Below, piece by piece: positions 51,396 to 59,899 of a stretch of 64,000 nt of DNA. The stretch is taken from assembly GCA_051955985.1 (NCBI GenBank), contig JBQCGD010000052.1:1-64000 (forward strand). The letters are read 5' to 3'. Every line of letters starts with the position of its first letter. The first letter of the stretch is position 1. The notes under the pieces are model-generated. The model ran no database searches, was not told where the DNA came from, and saw only the letters and a program-made list of their open reading frames with translations. Source of the stretch: DATKPA01 sp051955985. Its GTDB lineage: Bacteria > Planctomycetota > Phycisphaerae > WQYP01. The position numbers were made by a program, and so were the translations under genes.

Positions 51396-52457
51396 TCAAT
51401 CCAGGGGCGTGGCGACGTGTTTGGGCGGCCAGGAGGCGGTGAGTTTGCGCGCCCACGCTTCGTATTCTTCCTGCAGCTTGTCGGGGTCGGTGGTGATGTA
51501 TTTGCGGAGGTAGATGGGGCCGGCGACGGAGTTCCAGCGTTCGGTGAAATTGTCGATTTCCGCCTTGGTGACGCCGGAGCCCGCGAGGGCGGCGGTCAGT
51601 TTGCCGTCGCGGGCGTCGTTGATCATCGCCTGCATTCGCGGGAGATAGACCGGGGAGGATTTCATGAAGAGCACGAGGCTCCAGAGTTCGGCGTAGTAGG
51701 AGTCCACATCCTTCTGCTGGTGGCGGATCGCCTGGCCGGCATGGGTGCGGACGAGATCGGAGATTTTCCAGAGGCGGTTGTCGCGGATGGCGTCCTTGAG
51801 GGCGAGCCAGCGGTGGAAGTTGTCTTCGGAGGCAAATTTCGGCGTGACGCCGTCCCATTCGAGGCCTTCGTTCTGCGTGGCGAGGCCTTCTTCGAGCCAA
51901 CTGGGGAGGCGGTCCTTGAAGGCGAACCAGGAGAACTGGTGCCAGGATTCGTGGGCGATCACGGAGAGGGTCTGCTCGCGGCCGAGGTCGTAGCCGGCGA
52001 AGACGCCTTCCTGGCAGTATCCGCCCGCGTTGATATGCAGGTAGATGGGGGCGTTGGCGCCGGCGCGCATGCGGGTGTAGGCTTCCCACTCGTCGCGGTT
52101 TTTGAAGACATAGCAGGTGAGGGGGCCGTTGACGCCGGAATTAGGGTCGATTTTTGTTTCGCGGGCGTGGGAGGCTTCGAGGACCTTCACGAGGAGGTGC
52201 TGGTAGGTGCGGTCCTGGATCGTGGTGAAGATGTGGAAGTGCGGGGTGATGATTTCGCGGCCGGTGCGGGTGCCGAACTGCCAGGGGGTGGCGTTGAGGG
52301 GTTCCTGGGAGAGTTCCTGGAGGGCGGCGGCATTGGCGAAGGCGCCGCCGGGCGGTGTGGTGGCGGACTGGCAGCCGGCGAGGAGCAGCGGCGGAAGGAG
52401 CAGGGCGCTCGCGAGAAGGCGGCGGAGTAGCGGTGGGATCACGATGGGAGTCTCCAT
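51396..52457 (-). CDS. Lipoprotein zinc peptidase-like protein (gluzincin type)
   Basis: A 353-residue lipoprotein. The signal peptide ends in LLLAGC, with Cys29 as the lipidated residue. The catalytic motif HESWH (His169, Glu170, His173) is HExxH, and WLEEGLA about 15 residues later supplies the third Glu, as in gluzincins and the DUF1570/MA-type peptidases of Planctomycetes. It should face the periplasm, anchored in the membrane. The substrate is unknown. ATG 52457 is the only start that keeps the lipobox in place. It ends 126 bases upstream of the small CPAC gene. Confidence 0.85.
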   Translation of the reverse strand: METPIVIPPLLRRLLASALLLPPLLLAGCQSATTPPGGAFANAAALQELSQEPLNATPWQFGTRTGREIITPHFHIFTTIQDRTYQHLLVKVLEASHARETKIDPNSGVNGPLTCYVFKNRDEWEAYTRMRAGANAPIYLHINAGGYCQEGVFAGYDLGREQTLSVIAHESWHQFSWFAFKDRLPSWLEEGLATQNEGLEWDGVTPKFASEDNFHRWLALKDAIRDNRLWKISDLVRTHAGQAIRHQQKDVDSYYAELWSLVLFMKSSPVYLPRMQAMINDARDGKLTAALAGSGVTKAEIDNFTERWNSVAGPIYLRKYITTDPDKLQEEYEAWARKLTASWPPKHVATPLD

Positions 52458-52547
52458 TTGGATAATCCCAGAATAGCGAGTTGGGTTTTGAAATGCGACG
52501 CCAGGGAAGCGTTGCCGCGGCGGGCGTGACGTTGCAGGGATTGCCGA

Positions 52548-53429
52548 TTATTCGACGTTCTGCACTTGTTCCTTGATGCGGTCGATGGCGCTTTTGATAT
52601 CGACGGTGAGGCGGGCGATGTTGGAGTCGTTGGCCTTGCTGGCGATGGTGTTCGCCTCGCGGAGCATTTCCTGGGAGATGAAGTCGAGTTTGCGGCCGGC
52701 GCCGTCTTCTTTCTCGCAGACCGCCGTGAACTGGTCCAGGTGGCCGCCGAGCCGCGCGATTTCCTCGGAGATGTCGGCGCGGTCGGCGAAGAGGGCGACT
52801 TCCTTGAGGAGGTCGGCATCGGAGAGCGAGAGCTTGGCGTCGGAGACCATCTGGTTGACGCGGGCCTTGAGTTTTTCATGGTAGGTTTTGACGACGGCGG
52901 GGGCATGCCCGGCGATCTTGCCCAGGGCGTTGCGGATGACGTCGAGGTGCTTTTTGAGGTCGGTCCACAGGGCGGCGCCTTCTTTCGCCCGCATCTCGCC
53001 GAGGCGGGCGATCGCTTCCTTGACCAGGCTGAGGGCGAGGTCGCGGTGGGCTTCGAGGTATTCGGTCGTGTCTTCGCCGGCTTCGACGACGCCGGGGAGG
53101 GTGAGGAGGGTGGCAATATCGATGGTGGCGTGGGGGACCGAAGCCTGGAGGGATTTTGCCTGCTCGAGGTAGCGGTTGAGCAGCTCCTGGTTGATGGAGA
53201 CGGAGGTGGCGGGGAGCTGGTCTTTGACGGACATGGAGAGGACGATCGAGCCGCGGGCAATGGAATCGCGGAGGGTGCGGTCGATGTCGGGTTCGAGCAT
53301 CTGGAGTTTGTCGGGGAGCTTGATGACGGCTTTGAAGAAGCGGTTGTTGACGGACCGGATCTCGACGCTGCAGGAGATGCCGTGCTTGTCAGCAGAAGCA
53401 GCACCGAAGCCGGTCATGCTGTTCAACAT
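52548..53429 (-). CDS. yicC: YicC family endoribonuclease
   Basis: A 293-residue YicC/YloC protein. MLNSMTGFGAA opens the N-terminal domain, VEIRSVNNRF follows, and the C-terminal domain ends with LDFISQEMLREANTIASKAND. These match the family, which in other bacteria includes endoribonucleases acting on small RNAs or mRNA. It lies next to secG and tpiA on the same strand. The gap to secG is 24 bases, so the three may share a transcript. Confidence 0.92.
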   Translation of the reverse strand: MLNSMTGFGAASADKHGISCSVEIRSVNNRFFKAVIKLPDKLQMLEPDIDRTLRDSIARGSIVLSMSVKDQLPATSVSINQELLNRYLEQAKSLQASVPHATIDIATLLTLPGVVEAGEDTTEYLEAHRDLALSLVKEAIARLGEMRAKEGAALWTDLKKHLDVIRNALGKIAGHAPAVVKTYHEKLKARVNQMVSDAKLSLSDADLLKEVALFADRADISEEIARLGGHLDQFTAVCEKEDGAGRKLDFISQEMLREANTIASKANDSNIARLTVDIKSAIDRIKEQVQNVE

Positions 53430-53453
53430 TGCGGGTCCTCGAAAGGCGTTTAA

Positions 53454-53843
53454 TCAGCGGGGCTGCGATGCGGGGGCGGAGGTCGGAGTGATTGCGGGAG
53501 CGGTGGAGGATTCGGTCGCGGCGGGGGAATTTGGGACGTCCGGGGTGCTCATGGGGGTGACATCGGCGGGCGTCGGCGCCCCGGCGGCGGGGGCGGTTGC
53601 CGCGACGGCGACGGTGTCGCGGAATTTGAAGTTCAACCAGATGGCCAGGAGCATGAAGATGACGAAGAGGACGACGGTGAGCGTGGTGAAGACGTCGCCG
53701 GTCTTGGTGCCGAAGGCAGCGGTGGTGCCGCCGCCGGCGCCAAAGGCGCCTGACAGCCCGCCGCCGCGGCCGCGTTGCACGAGGACGACCATCACGAGGA
53801 GGACGGCGATGAAGATGAAGATGAATGAGAGAGCAAGAACCAT
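53454..53843 (-). CDS. secG: Preprotein translocase subunit SecG
   Basis: A 129-residue membrane protein of the SecYEG channel. Two helices (about 2-22 and 52-72) flank a loop with the SecG signature GRGGGLSGAFGAGGGTTAAFG. The remainder is a long Pro/Ala/Thr/Ser-rich periplasmic or cytosolic tail, longer than usual. It follows tpiA on the same strand, the gene order seen in many bacteria. Confidence 0.93.
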   Translation of the reverse strand: MVLALSFIFIFIAVLLVMVVLVQRGRGGGLSGAFGAGGGTTAAFGTKTGDVFTTLTVVLFVIFMLLAIWLNFKFRDTVAVAATAPAAGAPTPADVTPMSTPDVPNSPAATESSTAPAITPTSAPASQPR

Positions 53844-53852
53844 TTGATTTCC

Positions 53853-53879
53853 AGTGGTCAGGGGTCAGTGGTCAGGGTC
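53853..53879. repeat. Heptamer array AG(T/G)GGTC x3 plus partial
   Basis: Units AGTGGTC, AGGGGTC and AGTGGTC, then AGGGTC, fill the short spacer between tpiA and secG and run up to the tpiA stop. Confidence 0.75.
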
Positions 53880-54648
53880 AGGCTTTTTTGGCGTTGCTGG
53901 CGGCGGTGATGATGCCGAGGAATTCGTCGACCTTGAGGGAGGCGCCGCCGACGAGCGCGCCGTCGACATCGGGCTGGCTCATGAGCTCGGCGGCGTTGCT
54001 GGCCTTGACGCTGCCGCCGTACTGGATGCGGATGGTGTCGGCGGTGGGCTTGTCGAAGATCTTGGCGAGCTCGCCGCGGACGTAGGCGTGGACTTCCTGG
54101 GCCTGCTCCTTGGTGGCGTTGAGGCCGGTGCCGATCGCCCAGACGGGTTCATAGGCGATGACGAGTTGGTTGGCCTTGGACTTGTCGAGACCTTTGAGGC
54201 CTTCGACGAGCTGGGTCTTGCAGACGTCGAAGGTCTTGTTGGCCTGGCGTTCTTCGAGCTTCTCGCCGATGCAGAGCACGGCGATGAGCCCGGCGTTGAT
54301 GACGGCGTGGAGTTTCTTGTTCAAGAGGGCGTCGGTTTCGCCGATGACGTGGCGGCGTTCGGAGTGGCCGATGAGGACGTACTTGACGCCGATGTCGGCG
54401 AGCATGCTGGTCGAGATTTCGCCGGTGAAGGCGCCGTTCTTTTCGAAGTAGACGTCCTGGGCGCCGAGGCCGATCGGGGCATCCTTGAGGGCCCATTTCA
54501 CTTGCGCGATGTAGACGAAGGGGGGGATGATGCCGACTTCGGTGTTGCCGAACTGGGAAGCCTTGGCGGCGAGACCCTGCGTGAGGGCGAGGGCTTCCGC
54601 GGAATTGAGGTTCATTTTCCAGTTGCCGGCGACGAACGGTTTACGCAT
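53878..54648 (-). CDS. tpiA: Triosephosphate isomerase
   Basis: A 256-residue TIM barrel that interconverts dihydroxyacetone phosphate and glyceraldehyde 3-phosphate. GNWKMN (substrate Lys), GHSERR (catalytic His), AYEPVWAIGTG (catalytic Glu) and IQYGGSV (phosphate loop) are all present. ATG 54648 is the first codon. The gene lies just upstream of secG and yicC, divergent from the Uma2 gene. Confidence 0.97.
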   Translation of the reverse strand: MRKPFVAGNWKMNLNSAEALALTQGLAAKASQFGNTEVGIIPPFVYIAQVKWALKDAPIGLGAQDVYFEKNGAFTGEISTSMLADIGVKYVLIGHSERRHVIGETDALLNKKLHAVINAGLIAVLCIGEKLEERQANKTFDVCKTQLVEGLKGLDKSKANQLVIAYEPVWAIGTGLNATKEQAQEVHAYVRGELAKIFDKPTADTIRIQYGGSVKASNAAELMSQPDVDGALVGGASLKVDEFLGIITAASNAKKA

Positions 54649-54764
54649 GGTTTCTTCTCGTTTCTGGTTTCGGGGAAAGATGGGGCATTATCGCGGAAAT
54701 GGAGCTAAAAAGGAAGTGTGCCGAGGGGATCACGGCGATATGATGGGACCAAACGAGGTGTGAG

Positions 54765-55331
54765 ATGACGATCGCTGGAACCATCAAGATGACGGCGGAA
54801 CAGTACCTCCAGTTGGGAGAAGATCCGCCCGGTGTAAGGCTGGAACTAGTCGATGGAGAAATTCGCGTGAGTCCGAGTCCGACAGCGGCCCATGCGTGGG
54901 CGGTTTCACAATTGTTGTTCATTCTGGCCAGCTATGCCAAGGCCAATCGACTCGGGGTTGTGATGAGCGACACCGATCATATTGTGACGGAATACACGGT
55001 TCGGCGTCCCGATGTGTACTTTTTCTCCCGACAGCGTGTCAAGTTGCTGGACGGTGGAGTGATAAGGCATTACCCCGATCTGGCGGTCGAGGTCATCAGC
55101 CCCGGCAGCGAACGCACAGACCGGAAGAAGAAGTTTGCCGAATACCAAGGCTTCGGCATCCCCTGCTATTGGATCGTTGATCCGGTCAAAAAGACATTCG
55201 AAGGGTTTGAGCTGCGGCGTAAAAAATACGCACCTTCGGGGAAGGCCCGCTCCACCGAGGCAATTTCATTGCCACCATTTGAGGGGTTGGAAATTGAGCT
55301 TGCCGAGTTGTGGTGGCCGCCGCGGCAGTAG
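54765..55331 (+). CDS. Uma2 family (DUF820) restriction endonuclease-fold protein
   Basis: A 188-residue protein of the Uma2 family, with a PD-(D/E)xK-like fold. RRPDVYFF and PDLAVEVISPGSERTD with the following KKKFAEYQGFGIPCYWIVDP match the core catalytic positions. Such genes are abundant and often multicopy in cyanobacteria, Planctomycetes and others; the function is unproven. Codon use here is more balanced between G and C than in its neighbours, a possible sign of transfer. Confidence 0.88.
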   Translation: MTIAGTIKMTAEQYLQLGEDPPGVRLELVDGEIRVSPSPTAAHAWAVSQLLFILASYAKANRLGVVMSDTDHIVTEYTVRRPDVYFFSRQRVKLLDGGVIRHYPDLAVEVISPGSERTDRKKKFAEYQGFGIPCYWIVDPVKKTFEGFELRRKKYAPSGKARSTEAISLPPFEGLEIELAELWWPPRQ

Positions 55332-55333
55332 CG

Positions 55334-56401
55334 TCACACGTTCACCGGAACCGCAGCAGCGGCGGGCGTTTTCGTAAATTGGCGGCCGAGGACTTTGGCG
55401 ATGCCTTCGAGTTCTTTCATCAGCTGGCCGAAGGCTTCCGGGAGGAGGGCCTGGGGGCCGTCGCACATGGCCTTGGCGGGGTTGTCGTGGCATTCGACCA
55501 TGATGCCGTCGCCACCGGCGGCAATGCCGGCGCGGGCGAGGGCGGGGACAAACTGACGGTCGCCGGCGGCGTGGGAGGGGTCGACGATGATAGGAAGGTG
55601 GGAGAGGTTCTTGGCGACGGGGACGGCGGAGACGTCGAGGGTGTAGCGGAGGGAAGTTTCGAAGGTCTTAATGCCACGCTCGCAGAGGATGACCTGGCGG
55701 TTGCCCTGGGAGAGGACGTACTCGGCGGACATGAGCCATTCGGAGATGGAGCCGGCGAGGCCGCGCTTGAGGACGACCGGCTTGCGGGTGCGGCCGACCT
55801 CGAACAGCAGGTTGAAGTTCTGCATGTTGCGGGCGCCGATCTGGAAGATGTCGGTGTATTTTTCGATCACGGAGACATGGCGCGTGTCCATGACTTCGGT
55901 GATGACGGGCATGTTGTTTTCGCGGCCGGCATCGCGGAGCCACTTGAGGGCATCCTCGCCGTGGCCCTGGAAGGAGTAGGGGGAGGTGCGTGGTTTGTAG
56001 GCGCCGCCGCGGAGGACGGTAGCGCCGGCCTGGTGCACTTCGCGGGCGAGCTGGTGGACCATCGCTTCGTCTTCAGCGGCACAGGGGCCGGCGATCGCCA
56101 TGCAGTAGTTGCCGCCGACTTTCACGCTGCCGCCGTTGGGGCAGGGGATTTCGATGACGGTGTCATCCTTGTGGAACTCGCGGGAGGCGAGCTTGTAGGG
56201 CTTCATGATGGGGAGGACCTGTTCGACCCCGGTGATGGCCTTGAGGTGCTCGGGGTCGACCTTGACCTCTTCGCCGACGACGCCGATGACGGTGCGGAAC
56301 TGACCGCGGGAGAGGTGGGCCTGGAGGCCGAGGGCCTCGATCTGGGAGACGATGTCTTTGACGAGGGCTTCGGTGGCCTCGGGTTTCAGGATAACGATCA
56401 T
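55334..56401 (-). CDS. aroF: 3-deoxy-7-phosphoheptulonate synthase (DAHP synthase)
   Basis: A 355-residue type I-beta DAHP synthase, first step of aromatic amino acid synthesis from PEP and erythrose 4-phosphate. The N-terminal regulatory (ferredoxin-like) domain (MIVILKPEATEALVKDIV) precedes the barrel. GPCAAEDEA, GGAYKPRTSPYSFQG and VDPSHAAGDRQFV are family signatures. ATG 56401 is chosen; a longer frame upstream contains repeat sequence. It is followed convergently by the Uma2 gene with a 2-base gap. Confidence 0.95.
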   Translation of the reverse strand: MIVILKPEATEALVKDIVSQIEALGLQAHLSRGQFRTVIGVVGEEVKVDPEHLKAITGVEQVLPIMKPYKLASREFHKDDTVIEIPCPNGGSVKVGGNYCMAIAGPCAAEDEAMVHQLAREVHQAGATVLRGGAYKPRTSPYSFQGHGEDALKWLRDAGRENNMPVITEVMDTRHVSVIEKYTDIFQIGARNMQNFNLLFEVGRTRKPVVLKRGLAGSISEWLMSAEYVLSQGNRQVILCERGIKTFETSLRYTLDVSAVPVAKNLSHLPIIVDPSHAAGDRQFVPALARAGIAAGGDGIMVECHDNPAKAMCDGPQALLPEAFGQLMKELEGIAKVLGRQFTKTPAAAAVPVNV

Positions 56402-56508
56402 TGGGCACCGTTTGTGAGACAGCTCGGGTAAAAAGTCGAGTCGGGCATTATGCGGGAAAAGGGGGGGGATTTCCATAGGCTGAGGAACGGCTGCGCCTGG
56501 CGGGATCG

Positions 56509-56543
56509 CTCGGGGTTCGGGTCTCGGGTTTCGGGGTTCGGGT
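56509..56543. repeat. Heptamer array (C/T)TCGGG(G/T) x5
   Basis: Units CTCGGGG, TTCGGGT, CTCGGGT, TTCGGGG and TTCGGGT. It is the inverted counterpart of the GGACCCC array at 6887-6914, since (A/C)CCCGA(A/G) reads on the other strand. Confidence 0.85.
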
Positions 56544-56603
56544 GAGGGGCTGTTCTTCGGCGTGGGGGGGATCTCCTACTATTCCTATAGGAGATGGGGG
56601 GAG

Positions 56604-56734
56604 ACCGCCAATGACGTACCCACACTTGGCGGTGTGGGGGGGCTTCCCCCTCGTGGCAATTTAGGCAAGTCACCACCTGCGTTTTCAGCTCAAAAATGAC
56701 AGATTGCCAAGGACGTACCCACGCTTGGCAATCT
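56604..56734. repeat. Hairpin-core-hairpin element, locus 3
   Basis: Hairpin C pairs ACCGCCAA (56604-56611) with TTGGCGGT (56626-56633), loop TGACGTACCCACAC. Hairpin D pairs AGATTGCCAAG (56701-56711) with CTTGGCAATCT (56724-56734), loop GACGTACCCACG. The core TTTTCAGCTCAAAAA (56682-56696) lies between and is identical to that at 14055-14069. The stems differ between loci but remain perfectly paired. Confidence 0.87.
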
Positions 56735-56748
56735 CTCCCCCCGCCGCT

Positions 56749-57891
56749 TTAGGAGATTTGCAGATTGAGGGGTTTGGCGGTGGGGCGGGTGGCGTTGCGG
56801 ATGGCAATTTGTTTGTCGAGCATGTCGGCCAGGTTCGTTAGGGGTTTGGCGGAGGGGGAATTTTCGTTGAAGTTGTCGAAAGGTTTCCCCTGGTCGGAGT
56901 TGATGCGGAGGGTGGTGTCGATGGGGACTTCGCCGAGGAAAGGGAGGCCCATTTGCTGGGCCATGACCTGTGCGCCGCCGCGGCCGAAGATGTCGTACTC
57001 GGCGCCGTGGTCGCAGATGAAGTAGGACATGTTTTCGACGACGCCGAGGATTTCGACGCCGAGTTGCTGGAACATCCGGACAGCGCGGCGTGCGTCGGCG
57101 AGGGCGACTTCCTGGGGGGTGGCGACGATGACAGCGCCGGTGAGGGCGACGGTCTGGGCGAGGGTGAGGGCGATGTCGCCGGTGCCGGGGGGAAGGTCGA
57201 TGATAAGGTAATCGAGGCCGGTGTCGGCTTCCCAATCGACTTGTTCGAGGAATTGTTTGATGGCGCCGTGGGCCATGGGGCCGCGCCAGATGAGGGCTTT
57301 TTCCTTGTCGACCATGAAGCCGATGGACATGACTTTGAGGGAGATGTTGTTGTGGGTGATGGTGAAGGGGATGATGCGGTCGGCGCGGACTTCGGGGGGT
57401 CTTGGGCCGATGCCGGTGAGGGTGGGGACGGAGGGGCCGTAGATGTCGCCGTCGAGGAGTGCGACTTTTTTGCCCTGCAGGGCGAGGGAGACGGCGAGGT
57501 TGACGGAGACGGTGGATTTGCCGACGCCGCCCTTGCCGGCGCCGACGGCGACAATGTTTTTGACGTTGCCGAGGATGCGCTTTTGGGGTTGCTGGGGAGC
57601 GCCGTGGGAATGGCCGGGCGCGCCTCCGGCGGGGCGCTGGGCGGGGGCGGTGCCGAGGGGGGCGGCGAAGTTGACGAAGACTTCTTCGACGTCGGGGATC
57701 GTCGAGACGGCGGCGGTGATGAGCTGGCGGAGACGCTCCTTGTTGGGATTGGGGGAGGCGATTTCGATGGCGATGTTGCCTTCGACGATCTTGATGGATT
57801 TGACCTGGCGGAGGGTGACGAGGTCCTTGAAGAGGTCGGGGTCTTGCACGGATTTGAGGGCTTCGAGGATTTGGGATTCGGTGACGGGCAT
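56749..57891 (-). CDS. mrp: Mrp/NBP35 family iron-sulfur cluster carrier ATPase
   Basis: A 380-residue P-loop ATPase. An N-terminal MIP18/DUF59 domain (1-85) is joined by a His/Pro/Gly-rich linker to the deviant Walker A GKGGVGKST, LLDGDIYGPS and DYLIIDLPPGTGD. It probably inserts or carries Fe-S clusters. The usual C-terminal CxxC is altered: the sequence reads NMSYFICDHGAEYDIFG, keeping one Cys but with Gly in place of the second. It may bind a cluster through another ligand or be impaired. It starts at ATG 57891, divergent from nothing nearby. Confidence 0.9.
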   Translation of the reverse strand: MPVTESQILEALKSVQDPDLFKDLVTLRQVKSIKIVEGNIAIEIASPNPNKERLRQLITAAVSTIPDVEEVFVNFAAPLGTAPAQRPAGGAPGHSHGAPQQPQKRILGNVKNIVAVGAGKGGVGKSTVSVNLAVSLALQGKKVALLDGDIYGPSVPTLTGIGPRPPEVRADRIIPFTITHNNISLKVMSIGFMVDKEKALIWRGPMAHGAIKQFLEQVDWEADTGLDYLIIDLPPGTGDIALTLAQTVALTGAVIVATPQEVALADARRAVRMFQQLGVEILGVVENMSYFICDHGAEYDIFGRGGAQVMAQQMGLPFLGEVPIDTTLRINSDQGKPFDNFNENSPSAKPLTNLADMLDKQIAIRNATRPTAKPLNLQIS

Positions 57892-57917
57892 GTGTGTTAT
57901 CCGACGAATAAATTAGC

Positions 57918-57944
57918 CACGAAAGACACGAAAGACACGAAAAG
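57918..57944. repeat. Nonamer array CACGAAAGA x3
   Basis: Units CACGAAAGA, CACGAAAGA and CACGAAAAG between the ccsA stop and the mrp start. It is the reverse complement of the TCTTTCGTG family at 2027-2053. Confidence 0.8.
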
Positions 57945-57954
57945 GTTTTTGAGA

Positions 57955-59892
57955 TTATGCGTAGCTGTGGAGGCCGGCGAGCCAGAAGTTGACGCCGATC
58001 CAGTTGAACATCATGACGGCGAAGCCGGCGACGGAGAGCCAGGCGGTGGCGTCGCCTTTCGCGCGGGTGACAAATCGTGAGTGGACGATGATCAGGTAGA
58101 CGATCCAGGTGACGAGGGCGAAGGTTTCCTTGGGGTCCCAGCCCCAGGGGCGGCCCCAGGATTGGTCGGCCCAGATGGCGCCGCAGATGATGCCGATGCC
58201 GAGGAACCAGAAGGCGAGTTGGAGGACGACCATGTTGGCCTGGTCGAGCGATTCGAGGAGGGTGGTGCGTTTGGAGGCGGCCTGCTGGAGGGCAGCGGTG
58301 TCGGCGACGGGGAGCGTTGCCCGCGCCGTCGCCCCCCCCGCAGACGGCGGGCTTTGTTGGGGGAGCGTGGGAGTCTCTCCGTCGTCGGGCAGTTGGTAGC
58401 CGGGTTCGAGGGGGTTGACCCAGAACCAGAGGCGTGCGCCGAGATAGACGAGGGCGAGGGCGAAGGAGGCGCCGATGAGGGCGTAGGAGGAGATGACGAT
58501 GTTGACGTGGATGTAGAGCCAGTAGGTGGTGGTGAGGATGCCGGGGGTTTTGGCGATGGTTCCGCCGATGTCGCGGCCGGACCAGTAGGGGGCGGTCATG
58601 CAGCCGGTCATGGCGAGGAAGCCGACGAAGGAGAAGGCCATGCCGAAGAGGCCGGTGCGTTTTTTCATTTCGAGGATCCATCCGACGATGCAGCCGAGGA
58701 GTGCGGAGCCGAGGACGGATTCGAACTGGTTCTGGGTGGGCCAGCGCTGGGCGAGCCAGTAGCGGATGGCCATGGAGGTGAAGTGGACGGCGACGGCGAC
58801 GGTGAAGACGACGAGGGCGGGGCGTTCGACCTTTTTGGCGGCGCCGACGGCGACCATGAGGAAGAGCGTCATGGCGATGAAGTAGAGGAAGACGTTGGCG
58901 ACGGTGCCGAAGTAGGTGCGGTTGTACCAGAGTTCGGTGACGCGCTTGGCGTGGGAGGGGTAGCCTGCGGGGTCGATGGTGGGGAGGATGTCGCAGAGGG
59001 AGTTGGCGCCGGTCATGGCGAGCTTGGGGTCGGCATCACGCCAGCCGGCGATGAGCTGTTCGAAGGCGAGGTTGATGCGCCAGGCCTGGTCGGCGGAGTA
59101 GCCGGGGACGGGGGTGAGGTCTTCGAGCTTGAAGTTGGCGAGGTGGTCCTTGGGGGGATTGGGGAGGTTGGCGAGGAGGTGGACGGGGTGGACCCAGGGA
59201 GAGGTGCGGTGGGCCGCGTCGGGGGGGCAGATGCGAAGGGATTCGGCGAGGCGGTCGAAGGTGTCGAGGGCGGAGAAGATTTTGCCAACGGAGGGGGAGA
59301 GGCGGGTGTCGAGGGAGAGGCGTTGGAGGAGGTCGATGACGCGGCGGTCATCGAGGAAGGCTGGGCTGACGAGGCCGGAGTGGAGGATGCGGTCGCCTTC
59401 GATTTTGTCGGAGGCGAGGGGGACGAGCTGCTCACGGATGGGGATGGCCTGGATATAGATGATGTTGCGGACGGACCAGACCTCGGGGCGGAAGGCAATG
59501 TCGAGCGCGGTGTAGAGGGGGTCCTGGCCTTCGAGGGAGCCGTGGTGGGCGATGGTGAAGAGGGAGGTGCGGGCCCAGGAGTCGAGGATTTTGACCTGGT
59601 CCATGTGATCGACGGCGAGGAGACGGAGGCGGGAGAGGTCGATGGCGGATTCGAAGGTGGGGCGGGCGAAGGGGGTGGGCGTGGCGTCAGCGGGGTTTGG
59701 GTTGCTGGCGAGCGGGGGGGTGAAGCCGGCGTGAGGATCGGGGGGCGCGGTGGGGGATTTGGCGGCGCCGCCCTGGTCCATGTTGATGACGGCGAGGGAG
59801 GTGCTGACCAGGAACAGGAGCATCGCGACGGCAAGCGGGGCGATGCGACTGAAGAGGTTGCTGGAACGACGTGCGAGAAGGGGGGTGATCAT
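57955..59892 (-). CDS. ccsA: Cytochrome c assembly protein CcsA with a large N-terminal domain
   Basis: A 645-residue polytopic protein of system II cytochrome c biogenesis, which presents haem to apocytochromes on the outer face. One anchor helix (13-35) and an uncharacterised periplasmic domain (about 36-320) precede eight or so helices. The WWD haem-handling signature is WADQSWGRPWGWDPKETFAL. His residues for haem (for example in YIHVNIVISSY) are present. A low-complexity insertion (SAGGATARATLPVADT, near 525) coincides with a GC-rich palindrome in the DNA (58319-58352). It lies 7 bases after resB and belongs to one operon with it. Confidence 0.92.
   Translation of the reverse strand: MITPLLARRSSNLFSRIAPLAVAMLLFLVSTSLAVINMDQGGAAKSPTAPPDPHAGFTPPLASNPNPADATPTPFARPTFESAIDLSRLRLLAVDHMDQVKILDSWARTSLFTIAHHGSLEGQDPLYTALDIAFRPEVWSVRNIIYIQAIPIREQLVPLASDKIEGDRILHSGLVSPAFLDDRRVIDLLQRLSLDTRLSPSVGKIFSALDTFDRLAESLRICPPDAAHRTSPWVHPVHLLANLPNPPKDHLANFKLEDLTPVPGYSADQAWRINLAFEQLIAGWRDADPKLAMTGANSLCDILPTIDPAGYPSHAKRVTELWYNRTYFGTVANVFLYFIAMTLFLMVAVGAAKKVERPALVVFTVAVAVHFTSMAIRYWLAQRWPTQNQFESVLGSALLGCIVGWILEMKKRTGLFGMAFSFVGFLAMTGCMTAPYWSGRDIGGTIAKTPGILTTTYWLYIHVNIVISSYALIGASFALALVYLGARLWFWVNPLEPGYQLPDDGETPTLPQQSPPSAGGATARATLPVADTAALQQAASKRTTLLESLDQANMVVLQLAFWFLGIGIICGAIWADQSWGRPWGWDPKETFALVTWIVYLIIVHSRFVTRAKGDATAWLSVAGFAVMMFNWIGVNFWLAGLHSYA
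58319..58352. repeat. GC-rich inverted repeat within ccsA
   Basis: GCCCGCGCCGTC (58319-58330) pairs imperfectly with GACGGCGGGC (58343-58352) across a C-run. It is in frame and encodes low-complexity residues, similar to the insertions in lhr and the left-edge ketosynthase. Confidence 0.45.
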
Positions 59893-59899
59893 GTGGATC

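Larger units (their letters stand above)
56402..56748. other. Repeat-rich intergenic region between aroF and mrp
   Basis: A 347-base spacer upstream of aroF (minus) and downstream of mrp (minus). It contains the heptamer array (56509-56543), a short GGAGAT/CTATAGGAGAT duplication around 56570-56596, and the hairpin-core-hairpin element (56604-56734). No gene was found. An aroF promoter must lie here but could not be placed. Confidence 0.6.
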
